This document shows, piece after piece, positions 43,599-52,747 of a stretch of 64,000 bases of DNA (the stretch's first letter is position 1; the number at the start of each line of letters is the position of its first letter). Made by a program: the position numbers and the translations under genes. The stretch covers positions 3,348,001 through 3,412,000 of the forward strand of contig NZ_CP032155.1 in NCBI RefSeq assembly GCF_008329905.1, written 5' to 3'. A model generated the notes under the pieces. That model was not told where the DNA came from. It saw nothing but the letters and a program-made list of their open reading frames with translations, and ran no database searches. Origin of the DNA: Mycobacterium sp. ELW1 (GTDB taxonomy: Bacteria > Actinomycetota > Actinomycetes > Mycobacteriales > Mycobacteriaceae).

Positions 43599-44206
43599 TG
43601 GCGACCGCCTCCTACCACCACGGAAACCTCCGGCAGGCCCTGCTCGACCACGGGGTCGCGCTGGCCAGGGCGGGCGGGCCGGACGCGGTGGTACTGCGCG
43701 ACGTCCAGCGCCTGGCCGGGGTGAGCAACTCGGCCGCCTATCGGCACTACGCCGACCGGCATGCGCTGCTGGCCGCGGTGCAGGTCTACGCGATGAGCGA
43801 GCTCGGCACGAGGATGCTCGATGCACTCGACCAGGTTTCCGGCCGGCCGTCGGCGGCAGAGCGGGCGCTCGCGCGCTTGCGGGCCACCGGACAGGCCTAT
43901 GTCGAATTCGCGCTGGCCGAGCCCGGCCTGTTTCGCACCGCATTCGCCGCCGTGGGCCAGCCCGGCGTGGATATGGTGCCCGCCGACCATCACCCGTATC
44001 AGATCCTGTGTGGCTGCGTGGACGACCTGGTGTCCGCCGGTGTTCTGGCCGAAGCCAACCGGGACGGGATCGACGAGGCGGCGTGGGCCGCAGTGCACGG
44101 ACTGGCGTCGCTGTTTCTGGACGGGCCGTTGAGCGAGGCGGCCAGCGATCGCAAGCACCTGATCACCGAGCGCCTGCTCGACGTCGTCGGCGCCGGCCTG
44201 CGCTGA
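43598..44206 (+). CDS. TetR-family regulator of the adjacent MFS exporter
   Basis: 202 residues. N-terminal HTH at about 8-52 (GPDAVVLRDVQRLAGVSNSAAYRHYADRHALLAAV), then an alpha-helical effector domain resembling the WHG-type TetR C-terminus (ALARLRATGQAYVEFALAEPGLFRTAF). The start is ATG 43598; operator half-site GTCAACA runs into it. It lies 78 bp upstream of the MFS gene, same strand, and is divergent from the nitrate reductase gene. It probably represses itself and the exporter. Confidence 0.88.
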   Translation: MATASYHHGNLRQALLDHGVALARAGGPDAVVLRDVQRLAGVSNSAAYRHYADRHALLAAVQVYAMSELGTRMLDALDQVSGRPSAAERALARLRATGQAYVEFALAEPGLFRTAFAAVGQPGVDMVPADHHPYQILCGCVDDLVSAGVLAEANRDGIDEAAWAAVHGLASLFLDGPLSEAASDRKHLITERLLDVVGAGLR

Positions 44207-44214
44207 GCCCCTAA

Positions 44215-44231
44215 TGTTGACAGCGTTAACT
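44215..44231. promoter_or_regulatory. TetR operator site B
   Basis: TGTTGAC-AGC-GTTAACT; read on the other strand it is AGTTAAC-GCT-GTCAACA, matching sites A and C in the GTCAACA half. It overlaps a possible -10 TAACTT (44227-44232). Confidence 0.6.
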
Positions 44232-44251
44232 TCGACTGGCATGCTCCAAGA

Positions 44252-44268
44252 TGTTATCGCCGTCAACA
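44252..44268. promoter_or_regulatory. TetR operator site C
   Basis: TGTTATC-GCC-GTCAACA, 17 bp before the MFS start codon at 44285. It is centred 37 bp from site B. Both lie in the 78-bp gap between the TetR and MFS genes. Confidence 0.6.
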
Positions 44269-44284
44269 TAAAGGGGCGTTGCCC

Positions 44285-45847
44285 ATGTCCGTCGACACGT
44301 CAGCCGTCCCGGCACCGATCGGCGCCCCGCGGCGAGCCCGCCCGGTCGCGATCCTCGCGGTCGTGCTGGTCGCCGCCCTGGCCATCAACGTCGAGACGAC
44401 GATCGTCAATGTTGCTCTGCCGACCCTGAATTCGGCCCTCGGCGCGTCCACCCGGGCGTTGCAGTGGATCGTCGACGCCTACAACCTCGCCTTCGCGGCG
44501 CTGGTCCTGGCCGGCGGTACCATCGGCGACCGGTTCGGCCGGCGGGGCACCCTGATCGCGGGCCTGGCCCTGTTCGCGGCGGGCAGCGTCGGCGCCGCCC
44601 TGTGCACGTCGACCGGACCGCTGATCGGCATGCGGCTGGTCATGGGCGTGGCCTCGGCACTGATCTACCCGACGACGCTGGCCATCATCACCGACACCTT
44701 CCGTGATCCCCGGCATCGTGCCGCGGCCATCGGGGTCTGGGGCGCGGTCACCGGCCTGGGCGTGGCCATCGGGCCCATCCTCGGCGGCGCCCTGCTCGAG
44801 GTGTTCTGGTGGGGCAGCCTGTTTCTCGCGCTGGCGCCGATCGCGGTGGCCGCCGCCGTGGCCGCCCCGATCGTCATCCCGGCCTCGACGCCCGGCAGGC
44901 AGCACCGGCTGGATCGCGGCGGGCTGGTGCTGTCGGTCGTCATGCTCGGCGCGCTGGTCTACACGATCATCGAGGCACCCGACCGCGGGTGGACCAGCGC
45001 GCCCACGCTGGCAGGATTCGCCGTCGCGCTGATCGCCGCGGTGAGCTTCGCATGGTGGGAACGCCGCCAATCCGACCCGCTGATCGACGTCAGCCTGTTC
45101 ACCAACCTGCGATTCAGCGCCGCCAGCGGTGCGGTGACCGTCGCCTTCTTCGCCTTGTTCGGGTTCATCTTCCTGATCACCCAGTTCATGCAACTGCTGC
45201 AGGGCAACAGCCCGCTCGAGACCGGCGTCCGAATCCTGCCCGTCGCCCTGTCCATCGCCGTCGGCTCGGTCCTCGGCACCCGGTTGGCGGTGACCCGGAT
45301 CGGCACCAAACTCGTTGTCTTCGTTGGACTTCTGCTGCTGACGGCCTCATTCGGGTGGATCGCCGCCAGCGACCTCGCAATCACCTACCCGACGATGGCC
45401 GTTCAGATGCTGCTACTGGGTGGCGGGCTGGGGTTGACCACCGCCCCGGCCACGGACTCGATCATGGGCGTGGTGCGACCCGAGCAGGCCGGGGCGGGGT
45501 CGGCGGTCAACGACGCCACCCGCCAGGTCGGCGGCACCCTCGGGGTCGCGGTCATCGGCAGCATCTTCTCCACCCTCTACATCCGGCACCTGGCCGACAG
45601 TCCGACGGTTCGCGCATTGCCGCCGGCCGCGCAGTCGACCGCGCGTGAGGGGCTGGCCCAAGGGCTCGCTGTCGCGGGCCAGGCGCCGCCGCCATTCGGT
45701 GCCGCCCTGCGCGGCGCCGTCGACACCGCGTTCCTCGCCGGCCTGCAGGCCGGGTGCCTGACTGCAGCCGGGGTGTGCCTGGCCGGGGCGGTATTCGTGC
45801 TGGCAGTGCTGCCGTCCCACCCGAAAACATCAGTTGCCGAATCCTAG
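44285..45847 (+). CDS. DHA2-family (EmrB/QacA) drug exporter
   Basis: 520 residues, 14 predicted membrane helices. The motif of the 14-helix family is visible: TTIVNVALPTL in helix 1, AGGTIGDRFGRRG in the first cytoplasmic loop, and GAVTGLGVAIGPILGGALLE in helix 5 (antiporter motif C). It exports hydrophobic or cationic drugs by proton antiport; the substrate is unknown. ATG 44285 with AAGGGG 8 bp before it is preferred to an in-frame TTG at 44279. Confidence 0.92.
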   Translation: MSVDTSAVPAPIGAPRRARPVAILAVVLVAALAINVETTIVNVALPTLNSALGASTRALQWIVDAYNLAFAALVLAGGTIGDRFGRRGTLIAGLALFAAGSVGAALCTSTGPLIGMRLVMGVASALIYPTTLAIITDTFRDPRHRAAAIGVWGAVTGLGVAIGPILGGALLEVFWWGSLFLALAPIAVAAAVAAPIVIPASTPGRQHRLDRGGLVLSVVMLGALVYTIIEAPDRGWTSAPTLAGFAVALIAAVSFAWWERRQSDPLIDVSLFTNLRFSAASGAVTVAFFALFGFIFLITQFMQLLQGNSPLETGVRILPVALSIAVGSVLGTRLAVTRIGTKLVVFVGLLLLTASFGWIAASDLAITYPTMAVQMLLLGGGLGLTTAPATDSIMGVVRPEQAGAGSAVNDATRQVGGTLGVAVIGSIFSTLYIRHLADSPTVRALPPAAQSTAREGLAQGLAVAGQAPPPFGAALRGAVDTAFLAGLQAGCLTAAGVCLAGAVFVLAVLPSHPKTSVAES

Positions 45848-45870
45848 GTTTCGGGTGACCGAAAACGCGG

Positions 45871-45876
45871 TATAGT
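45871..45876 (+). promoter_or_regulatory. -10 element of the small membrane protein gene
   Basis: TATAGT, six bases before ATG 45883, a strong leaderless-type promoter 24 bp after the MFS stop. Confidence 0.6.
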
Positions 45877-45882
45877 CGAGCC

Positions 45883-46074
45883 ATGACGAGCATGGATCTG
45901 GTGCAGATCGCGGGTGTTCCGTGGCCGCGCTACAAACTCGTCGCTCTGATGCTCGGCCTGATCGTCTTCGCCGTCGTCGGCGTCGTCACGATGAGCGCCG
46001 CCCCCGCCGTGCTGCTGGCCGCCGGCACCTCGACCGCGGTGTGGCTGGCGTTCGGGCTGCGCCGCAGGCGCTAA
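45883..46074 (+). CDS. Small two-helix membrane protein
   Basis: 63 residues: a short polar N-terminus, two hydrophobic segments (about 17-36 and 41-58) and a basic end (GLRRRR), so the C-terminus is probably cytoplasmic. The gene has its own TATAGT -10 at leaderless spacing, which supports it being real. It overlaps the convergent SRPBCC gene by 4 bp. No family recognised; function unknown. Confidence 0.7.
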   Translation: MTSMDLVQIAGVPWPRYKLVALMLGLIVFAVVGVVTMSAAPAVLLAAGTSTAVWLAFGLRRRR

Positions 46075-46481
46075 CGCTCCAGAACTCGTTTCAGGGTCGC
46101 CAGGTCGGCCGCCACCGCGGCCGCGTCGGCCGCATAGTCGTCGTCCGACATCTCCGGCCTGCGCCGCAACGTGAACACCACCTCACACCACTGGTCACCG
46201 GCGGGCACCACGCGAAGCGGATTGAACACCGGCTCACCCGACGGCAGATTCACCACATGGTCGAGCACGCCGAGATCGTTTGCCGGGGTGAACTCGATCG
46301 TGATCTCCCCCATCGGTGACTGCGCGACCCAGGTGTCGCCGACCCGGGTCAGCTCGCTCGTCGCCAGGCCGGCCGCCCACTGCGGCAGGTTGGCCGGATC
46401 GGATGCGTAGCGATAGACGTCGAGTGCCGACCTGTTGATCCACGCGCTGATGTGCCGGGACTCGTTCGTGTCATCGGTCAT
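46071..46481 (-). CDS. SRPBCC-family protein (polyketide cyclase/ligand-binding fold)
   Basis: 136 residues. Helix-grip pattern: HISAWINRSALDVYRYASDPANLPQWAAGL at the N-terminus, then antiparallel strands and a long C-terminal helix (DAAAVAADLATLKRVLER). The family binds hydrophobic ligands; no specific function visible. ATG 46481 overlaps the MerR stop (ATGA), so it is coupled to that regulator and may sense or handle its effector. Confidence 0.82.
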   Translation of the reverse strand: MTDDTNESRHISAWINRSALDVYRYASDPANLPQWAAGLATSELTRVGDTWVAQSPMGEITIEFTPANDLGVLDHVVNLPSGEPVFNPLRVVPAGDQWCEVVFTLRRRPEMSDDDYAADAAAVAADLATLKRVLER

Positions 46482-46870
46482 GCTTTTCCCTCGTTGCAGT
46501 GAATCCCGCACGTGCAGGTGTCGATCGATGGACACGTGCAGGCCATCGCCCATTCGATGATGCCGCGAGCCCGGGCCAGCGTCGCCAGCTGCGCGTCGAT
46601 ATCGGCCAGTTTCGCCTCGGCCAGTGCGCGGCTGGCCGGCCGCCCGGGCGCCTGGTCCTGCAGCAGCACCGCGATCTCGTCGAGGGTGAATCCGGCGGCC
46701 TTGCACAGCCCGATGACCTCGAGCCTGGTCAGCACGGCGCCGTCGTAACGGCGCTGCCCACCGGCCCGCGACGGCACCGGCAGCAGCCCGATCTTCTCGT
46801 AGTAGCGCACCGTGGTCGCCGCCACGTCGGTGCGGCGAGCGACGTCGCCGATGGTGAGTGCTGTGGTCAT
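46478..46870 (-). CDS. MerR-family regulator with C-terminal cysteine cluster
   Basis: 130 residues. The N-terminal MerR winged helix (TIGDVARRTDVAATTVRYYEKIGLLP, GGQRRYD) is followed by a coiled-coil helix and a tail with five cysteines, C111, C113, C119, C121 and C125 (CxC-x5-CxC-x3-C). This resembles metal- or redox-sensing MerR proteins such as SoxR, though the spacing is not SoxR's Cx2CxCx5C. ATG 46870 is preferred over longer readings because it leaves a classical MerR operator upstream. Divergent from the PPOX gene and coupled to the SRPBCC gene. Confidence 0.85.
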   Translation of the reverse strand: MTTALTIGDVARRTDVAATTVRYYEKIGLLPVPSRAGGQRRYDGAVLTRLEVIGLCKAAGFTLDEIAVLLQDQAPGRPASRALAEAKLADIDAQLATLARARGIIEWAMACTCPSIDTCTCGIHCNEGKA

Positions 46871-46888
46871 GGCACCTTCCCGGACTGC

Positions 46889-46919
46889 TTGACTTGGAGC
46901 CAACTCTAAGTCCTTCAAT
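46889..46919 (+). promoter_or_regulatory. MerR-type promoter with 19-bp spacer and dyad
   Basis: -35 TTGACT (46889-46894) and a -10-like TTCAAT (46914-46919) are 19 bp apart, the overlong spacing that MerR proteins correct. A dyad (ACTTGGAG at 46892-46899, CTCTAAGT at 46904-46911, 7 of 8 paired) lies between them. The start at 46927 is then seven bases from the -10. It should be activated by the divergent MerR protein. Confidence 0.6.
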
Positions 46920-46926
46920 GGCCGCT

Positions 46927-47370
46927 ATGGATACCTTGCGCGCCAGCCGCTATGCCCAGCTGCGGACCTACCGCCGAGACGGCAGCGCTGTCGATACCCC
47001 CATCTGGTTCCACCTCGACGGCTCCACCCTGGTGTTCCGCACCAAGGTGGGGCCCAAGACCACGCGGATCGTCAACGACCCGCGGGTGCAGCTGCGAGCG
47101 TGTGACTACAAGGGCCGCGTGCCCGGCTCCGCTCCCGCGTTCGACGGGCACGCGCACCTGCTGTCGGGTGCCGAGGCCGACCAGGCCAACCGGCAGCTGC
47201 ACGCGCGGTACGGCTGGCAGTACAACCTCGTCCCGCTGCTACCCCTGCCCGGCGTCAACAACGTCGACGCCGGCCTGCCGTGGCGGGAAAAATGGCAGCG
47301 GGTCCGCACCCGAACCGTCTGGCCGGGCAGCGCGATCGTGCGGGTCGAGCTGACCGGCCGGCTCCACTGA
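46927..47370 (+). CDS. PPOX-class F420-dependent oxidoreductase
   Basis: 147 residues, split beta-barrel flavin/deazaflavin fold: RYAQLRTYRRDGSAVDTPIWFHLDGSTLVFRTKVGPKTTRI, then PRVQLRACDYKGR. This is the TIGR03666/Rv0121-like PPOX group common in F420-using actinobacteria. ATG 46927 is chosen because it lies seven bases from the MerR-type -10; ATG 46918, three codons upstream in frame, overlaps that -10. Probable MerR target; substrate unknown. Confidence 0.8.
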   Translation: MDTLRASRYAQLRTYRRDGSAVDTPIWFHLDGSTLVFRTKVGPKTTRIVNDPRVQLRACDYKGRVPGSAPAFDGHAHLLSGAEADQANRQLHARYGWQYNLVPLLPLPGVNNVDAGLPWREKWQRVRTRTVWPGSAIVRVELTGRLH

Positions 47371-47429
47371 GCGACAACCATCGCGGGCCGTTAGGGTGAG
47401 TAGATCAACGGCACACGGGTCCAGCGAAG

Positions 47430-48260
47430 GTGGTGCGCGATGCGGGTACCGGGGTGCTGAAGCGCGACGTCGGCGCCGAGATCGATGTGACGGTCACTGC
47501 GCCAACGACTTTGGAGTTCCAGATCGCGGTCGCGCCGGTTCCCGGAGCGCACCTCACCGAATCGCTGGAATACCGCGTCAACGGAAAACTCATCAGCCCC
47601 GACGAGATCATCGGCGACCACGGCACCCGCATTCACCGCTTCGACGCCGGTGAGGGTTCGGTGACCGCGTCATATCGCGCCACCATCGAGGGCCGGATCG
47701 ATCCGCCACCGGTGCGCGATATCGATCTCTCGACCTACCTGCGGCCCAGCCGCTACGCCGAGGCCGACAAGTTCTACGGCTACGCCGCCACCGAATTCGG
47801 TCAGTACGCGAACTCCGTCACGGTGCTGGAGAAGGTGTCCTCGTGGGTGGGGACACGGCTGAATTACGTTCCGGGGTCCAGTGATCCGACCGACGGCGCC
47901 GTGGACACCCTGCTCGCGGGAGCCGGCGTCTGCCGCGATTACGCGCATCTGGTGATCGCGCTGCTGCGCGCGGTGAACGTCCCGGCGCGGCTGGTCGCGG
48001 TCTACGCACCGGGCTGTGACCCGATGGACTTCCACGCTGTCGCCGAGGCGTTCGTCGACGGCGCCTGGCAGGTCGTCGACGCGACCTGCCTGGCGCCACG
48101 TCAATCGATGGTGCGGATCTCCACCGGCCGCGACGCCGCGGACACCGCGTTTCTGGACAACCACAACGGTGCGATCACGCTCAACAACATGGAGGTCACC
48201 GCAGTCGTCGACGGCATGTTGCCGTTCGACTCGGTGCACGAACTGGTGGCGCTGAGCTGA
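47430..48260 (+). CDS. Transglutaminase-like cysteine protease-fold protein
   Basis: 276 residues. An N-terminal beta domain (about 1-95) is followed by a transglutaminase core with the Cys-His-Asp triad C168 (GAGVCRDYAHL), H202 (DFHAVAEAFV) and D217 (QVVDATCLA). Bacterial members are cytoplasmic peptidases or amidases; the substrate is unknown and no signal peptide is seen. GTG 47430 or the next codon GTG 47433 is the start. It converges on dnaE1 with 9 bp between stops. Confidence 0.85.
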   Translation: MVRDAGTGVLKRDVGAEIDVTVTAPTTLEFQIAVAPVPGAHLTESLEYRVNGKLISPDEIIGDHGTRIHRFDAGEGSVTASYRATIEGRIDPPPVRDIDLSTYLRPSRYAEADKFYGYAATEFGQYANSVTVLEKVSSWVGTRLNYVPGSSDPTDGAVDTLLAGAGVCRDYAHLVIALLRAVNVPARLVAVYAPGCDPMDFHAVAEAFVDGAWQVVDATCLAPRQSMVRISTGRDAADTAFLDNHNGAITLNNMEVTAVVDGMLPFDSVHELVALS

Positions 48261-48269
48261 CCGCTGGGC

Positions 48270-51200
48270 CTAGCCCCCCAGACAGCCCGGCCCCAGCAGC
48301 GCCTTCAGGTCGCCCATCAGCGCCGAGGACGGCGTCACCCGCAGTGACTGGTCGAGTTCCAGCGTGGTGATCCGGTCACCGCTGATCAGCCGCAGGTGCA
48401 CCTGAGCGGTACCCGGATGGCGAGCCAGCACCTGCTTCAGCGCACTCACCTTGTCCATCGTGCACTGCCGGGTGGGCAGGCTCACCGCAAGGGGCCGGTT
48501 CGCCTGGGCGCCCGAAAAGTCCGGCACCACAAGCTCGTTGGCGATCAATGAGATCCGGTCGTCCTGGATGCGCACCTTGCCGCCGACGAGCACCACCGCG
48601 TCGTCGGCGATCTCGGCGCCGAACAGCGAGTAGGTCTGCGGGAAGAACATCACCTCGATGCCACCGGTGAGATCTTCCAACTGCGCGGAGGCCCAGGGCA
48701 TCCCGTTCTTGTTGACCCGGCGGTTGACACCGGCCAGAATTCCGCCGACCCGCACCTGGGTGTCGTTGGCGACGTCACCGCCGAGGATGGCCGGGATCTG
48801 GGTATCGACCTGGGCGTTCAGCAGGTGCGCCACCCCGTTGAGCGGATGCCCGGACACGTACAGCCCCAGCATCTCCCGCTCGAGGGCCAGTTTGTGCTTG
48901 TCGTCCCACTCCTCGTCGGGCACGCGGATGGTGAACGCCGAATCACCCGTGTCACCGTCGCTGTCTCCCCCGCCGAACAGGTCGAACTGACCGATCGCTT
49001 CGGCCTTCTTGGTGCCCAGCACCGAGTCGACCGCATCGGTGTGCACCAGGAACAAGCCCTTACGCGGATGCTTCAGCGAATCGAAAGCCCCTGCCTTGAT
49101 CAGGGATTCGGTGACCTTCTTGTTGCAGGCCGCGATGTCGATCTTGTTCAGGTAATCGGAGAAGTCGGTGAACTTGCCCTTGGCGGTCCTGGTCGCGATC
49201 AGCGAGCTGACCACATTGGCGCCGACGTTGCGGATCGCGCCGAGCCCGAACCGGATGTCGTCTTCCACCGAGGCGAAGTTCTGCACCGACTCGTTGACGT
49301 CGGGCGGCAGAACCGTGATGCCCAGCCGCCGGCAGTCGGCGAGGTAGACCGCCGCCTTGTCCTTGTCGTCACCGACGGAGGTGAGCAGCCCGGCCATGTA
49401 CTCGGCCGGGAAGTTGGCCTTGAGGTACGCCGTCCAGTAGGACACCAGTCCGTAGCCGGCGGCATGCGACTTGTTGAACGCGTACCCGGCGAACGGAAGG
49501 ATGGTGTCCCACAGCGCTTTCACCGCTTTTTCGGAGAACCCGTTGGCGGTCATCCCCTCTTTGAAGCCCTGATACTCCGCCTCGAGCACCTCGAGCTTCT
49601 TCTTGCCCATGGCTTTTCGCAGCGCATCGGCCTTGCCCATCGAGTAGGAGGCGACCTTCTGCGCGATGAACATGATCTGCTCTTGGTAGACGATCAGACC
49701 GTACGTCTCGGACAGGATCTCCTTGAGCGGCTCTTCGAGCTCCGGATGGATCGGCTTGATCGCCTGCCGGTTGTTCTTGCGATCGGCGTAGTCGTTGTGG
49801 GCGTTCATGCCCATCGGGCCGGGGCGATACAGGGCCAGCACGGCGACGATGTCGTTGAACTCGGTGGGCTGCATGCGCCGAAGCAGGTCCCGCATCGGCC
49901 CGCCGTCGAGCTGGAACACTCCCAGGGTGTCGCCCTTGCCCAACAGCTCGTAGGCCTTGGGATCGTCCAGCGGAAGCGAATCCAAGTCCACGTCGATACC
50001 GCGGTTGGCTTTGATGTTCTCGATGCAGTCACCGATGATCGTCAGGTTCCGCAGGCCGAGGAAGTCCATCTTCAGCAGGCCGATGGCCTCACAAGACGGG
50101 TAGTCCCAGCCGGTGATGATCGCGCCGTCCTGCGGGCGCTTCCACAGCGGGATCGCCTCGATCAGCGGCTCCGAGCTCATGATCACCGCGCACGCGTGCA
50201 CACCGGCGTTGCGGACCAGGCCCTCAAGGCCGCGCGCCGTCTCGTAGATGGTGCGCACATCGGGGTCGGTGTCGATCAAGGCACGGACCTCGGCGGCCTC
50301 CTTGTACCGCTCATGGTTCGGGTCGGTGATCCCCGCCACCGAGATGTCCTTGGCCATGATCGGCGGCGGCAGCGCCTTGGTGATCCGGTCGGCGATCGCG
50401 AAGCCCGGCTGGCCGTAGTGGACGCGGGCCGAATCCTTCAGCGCCGCCTTGGTTTTGATCGTGCCGAACGTGATGACCTGCGCGACCCGGTCACTTCCCC
50501 ACTTCTCGGCGGCGTAGCGCACCATCTCACCGCGGCGACGATCGTCGAAGTCGATATCGATATCGGGTGCCGACGGGCGTTCCGGGTTGAGGAACCGCTC
50601 GAACAGCAGCCCGTGCGGGATCGGGTCGATGTTGGTGATGCCCAGCGCGTAGGCCACCAGCGACCCGGCGGCCGAACCACGGCCCGGCCCGACCCGGATG
50701 TCGATCGACTTCGCGTAGTTGATCAGGTCGGCCACGATCAGGAAGTACGACGGGAAACCCTTGCCGCAGATCACGTCGATCTCGTAGCTGGCGCGCTCGG
50801 TGTACTCCGGCGGCACCGCGTCCGGAAAACGCCGCCGCAGACCGGCCGCGACCTCGTGACGCAACCAGCTGCCCTGGTCATGGCCTTCCGGCACCGGGAA
50901 GATCGGCATCCGGTCGGTGGGGGCCCACACGTCGGCGTAGGACTGCACCCGTTCGGCGATCAGCAGCGTCGAGTCGCAGGCCTCAGGAACCTCCGCGTCC
51001 CACAGCGCGCGCATCTCCGCCGCCGACTTCAGGAAGTAGCCGTCGCCGTCGAACTTGAACCGGTTGGGGTCCGACAGTGTCTTGCCGGTCTGGATGCACA
51101 GCAGCGCTTCGTGGTTGTGCGATGCGTCGCGGGTCACGTAGTGGCAGTCGTTGGTCGCCAGGGCCGGGATGCCGAGCTTGCGGCCGACGTCCAGCAGGCC

Positions 51201-51824
51201 CTCGCGGACCCGGCGCTCGATCGACAGACCGTGGTCCATCAGCTCCAGGAAGTAGTTCTCCGGCCCGAAGATCTCCCGCCACTTGGCGGCGGCCTCCAGC
51301 GCTTCCTTCTCGTGGCCCAGCCGCAGCCGGGTCTGCACCTCACCCGACGGGCAGCCGGTGGTGGCGATGATGCCCGCGGCGTGCTCGGCGATGATCTCGG
51401 CATCCATCCGGGACCACTTGCCGAGCTGGCCCTCGAACGAGGCGAGCGTCGACAGCTTGAACAGGTTGCGCAGGCCGGTGGCGTTCTCGGCGACCATCGT
51501 CATGTGCGTGTAGGAGCCGCTGCCCGACACGTCGTCACTCTTCTGGCCGGGATCGCCCCACAGGATGCGGCGGGTGTCAAAACGAGAAGCGGGCGCGATG
51601 TAGGCCTCGACACCGATGATCGGTTTGATGCCGACCTTGGTGGCCGCGTTGTAGAACTCGCTGGCCCCGAACATGTTTCCGTGGTCGGTCATGCCGATGG
51701 CGGGCATCTCGAGGCGCTGCGCCTCGGCGAGCATGGGGGTGATCTTCGCTGCACCGTCGAGCATCGAGTACTCGGTGTGGTTGTGCAGGTGCACAAAAGA
51801 GCCGGCTGAAGTTCCAGTACCCAT
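48270..51824 (-). CDS. dnaE1: DNA polymerase III alpha subunit, replicative
   Basis: 1184 residues, the chromosomal replicase. The N-terminal PHP proofreading domain ([17 protein letters not shown]) keeps its metal-binding His residues. The polymerase active site aspartates are in [14 protein letters not shown] clamp-binding QFDLFG motif lies near residue 940, and a C-terminal OB fold ([18 protein letters not shown]) follows. ATG 51824; minus-strand TAGACT at 51834-51839 is nine bases upstream, so the mRNA may be nearly leaderless. Confidence 0.97.
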   Translation of the reverse strand: MGTGTSAGSFVHLHNHTEYSMLDGAAKITPMLAEAQRLEMPAIGMTDHGNMFGASEFYNAATKVGIKPIIGVEAYIAPASRFDTRRILWGDPGQKSDDVSGSGSYTHMTMVAENATGLRNLFKLSTLASFEGQLGKWSRMDAEIIAEHAAGIIATTGCPSGEVQTRLRLGHEKEALEAAAKWREIFGPENYFLELMDHGLSIERRVREGLLDVGRKLGIPALATNDCHYVTRDASHNHEALLCIQTGKTLSDPNRFKFDGDGYFLKSAAEMRALWDAEVPEACDSTLLIAERVQSYADVWAPTDRMPIFPVPEGHDQGSWLRHEVAAGLRRRFPDAVPPEYTERASYEIDVICGKGFPSYFLIVADLINYAKSIDIRVGPGRGSAAGSLVAYALGITNIDPIPHGLLFERFLNPERPSAPDIDIDFDDRRRGEMVRYAAEKWGSDRVAQVITFGTIKTKAALKDSARVHYGQPGFAIADRITKALPPPIMAKDISVAGITDPNHERYKEAAEVRALIDTDPDVRTIYETARGLEGLVRNAGVHACAVIMSSEPLIEAIPLWKRPQDGAIITGWDYPSCEAIGLLKMDFLGLRNLTIIGDCIENIKANRGIDVDLDSLPLDDPKAYELLGKGDTLGVFQLDGGPMRDLLRRMQPTEFNDIVAVLALYRPGPMGMNAHNDYADRKNNRQAIKPIHPELEEPLKEILSETYGLIVYQEQIMFIAQKVASYSMGKADALRKAMGKKKLEVLEAEYQGFKEGMTANGFSEKAVKALWDTILPFAGYAFNKSHAAGYGLVSYWTAYLKANFPAEYMAGLLTSVGDDKDKAAVYLADCRRLGITVLPPDVNESVQNFASVEDDIRFGLGAIRNVGANVVSSLIATRTAKGKFTDFSDYLNKIDIAACNKKVTESLIKAGAFDSLKHPRKGLFLVHTDAVDSVLGTKKAEAIGQFDLFGGGDSDGDTGDSAFTIRVPDEEWDDKHKLALEREMLGLYVSGHPLNGVAHLLNAQVDTQIPAILGGDVANDTQVRVGGILAGVNRRVNKNGMPWASAQLEDLTGGIEVMFFPQTYSLFGAEIADDAVVLVGGKVRIQDDRISLIANELVVPDFSGAQANRPLAVSLPTRQCTMDKVSALKQVLARHPGTAQVHLRLISGDRITTLELDQSLRVTPSSALMGDLKALLGPGCLGG

Positions 51825-51938
51825 AGGCCCGTCAGTCTAGGGCCGCGGACCGACAGCCTTCGGCGTGTCGCGTACGTGTCTGGCGGCTCGTGTCGATTCT
51901 CTCCGCGCCGGCCCGCCACTCCTGATAGGCAGAACCCT

Positions 51939-52310
51939 ATGTTCGCGCCCAAGCCCCCGCTGCGCAGTGTGGGCAGCGACCCCGACTACCGCTTCACCCT
52001 GGCCAACGAGCGGACCTTCCTGGCCTGGTTGCGGACGGGTTTGGCGCTGCTCGCCGGTGCGGTGGCACTGGCCAGCCTGGTCCACGATTTCGGGCCGCGG
52101 CCGTTCCGGATCGCGATCACCGTGCTGCTGCTGGCGTTGGCGCTGGTGGTCACCGCGGGCGCCTACCTTCGCTGGGACCGCACCGAGCGGGCGATGCGGG
52201 AGAAACGGCCGCTGCCGACCGACCCGCTGCCCCGGATCGTCGTCTCCGGTCTGACCATCGTCATCGTGGCCGCGGCGGTTCTGGTCTACCTCGCCGAATT
52301 CACCCGATGA
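51939..52310 (+). CDS. DUF202 (YidH-like) membrane protein
   Basis: 123 residues from ATG 51939. It has the family's N-terminal DYRFTLANERTFLAWLRTGLALLAGAVAL and three hydrophobic segments (about 30-48, 57-77, 98-118). Function unknown. The downstream gene is a second DUF202 member, overlapping by 4 bp (ATGA), an arrangement also known as a paired gene unit in other mycobacteria. Confidence 0.85.
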   Translation: MFAPKPPLRSVGSDPDYRFTLANERTFLAWLRTGLALLAGAVALASLVHDFGPRPFRIAITVLLLALALVVTAGAYLRWDRTERAMREKRPLPTDPLPRIVVSGLTIVIVAAAVLVYLAEFTR

Positions 52311-52633
52311 CCGAGCTCACCGACGCCACCGCGGTCGCCGAGCGCACGGCACTGGCCTGGCAGCGTTCGTTCATCGGGGTGCTCGCCGTCGGCGCGCTCG
52401 TGGTGCGGTGGAGTGTGGCTGAGCGGTTCCCCCTCTGGCCGGGCGTCGTCCTCACCGTGGCGGCGGCGCTGGCCAGCCTGGTTCTGGTCCGGCGGCGCTA
52501 CCAACGGGTCCGCGCCGCGGTGCTGGCCGGGCAGACGCCGCTGTCGCGTTACTTCGTCCCCGGGGCCACCGCGGTCATGCTGGTGGTCATCACGGCCGTC
52601 GGGGCGGGAATGCTCTCGGAATACGGCGCCTGA
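52307..52633 (+). CDS. DUF202 membrane protein, second of pair
   Basis: 108 residues. AERTALAWQRSFIGVLAVGALVVRW is the DUF202 N-terminal pattern in shorter form; three hydrophobic segments follow. Its start overlaps the first DUF202 stop as ATGA. An IS481 element is inserted 6 bp after its stop, leaving the gene intact. Confidence 0.85.
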   Translation: MTELTDATAVAERTALAWQRSFIGVLAVGALVVRWSVAERFPLWPGVVLTVAAALASLVLVRRRYQRVRAAVLAGQTPLSRYFVPGATAVMLVVITAVGAGMLSEYGA

Positions 52634-52639
52634 GCTAGG
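52634..52639. repeat. Target site duplication, left copy
   Basis: GCTAGG, identical to the six bases 53730-53735 on the other side of the element. It fits the NCTAGN target preference described for IS481. Confidence 0.9.
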
Positions 52640-52665
52640 TGTACTGACCACGGACGTTAAGTACG
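52640..52665. repeat. IS481 left inverted repeat
   Basis: The first ten bases TGTACTGACC match the right end exactly; over 26 bases 21 match. Confidence 0.9.
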
Positions 52666-52685
52666 GCGTGGCGTAGTGACATGAC

Positions 52686-52747
52686 GAAGACCTCCGAGTG
52701 AAGTGCGAGCTGCTTAAGGAACGCACCAACTCACTCCGGAGGTCTTC
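52686..52747 (+). promoter_or_regulatory. Stem-loop sequestering the transposase ribosome binding site
   Basis: GAAGACCTCCG (52686-52696) is the exact reverse complement of CGGAGGTCTTC (52737-52747), which holds the GGAGG Shine-Dalgarno and runs to the base before the ATG. Pairing around a 40-nt loop would hide the ribosome binding site in long read-through mRNA, a known way for insertion sequences to limit transposase synthesis. Inferred from pairing alone. Confidence 0.6.

Noticed and set aside
44279..44284. TTG 44279 as the start of the MFS gene
   Set aside because: ATG 44285 has AAGGGG at proper distance; TTG would be too close to it.
48255..48285. A terminator between the transglutaminase-like gene and dnaE1
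   Set aside because: CTGGG...CCCAG is short, and no T-run follows in either direction.
48825..51809. A 994-codon open frame antisense to dnaE1
   Set aside because: It mirrors dnaE1's codon positions; high third-position GC keeps the opposite strand free of stops. The protein is Arg/His/Val/Gly-rich without domains.
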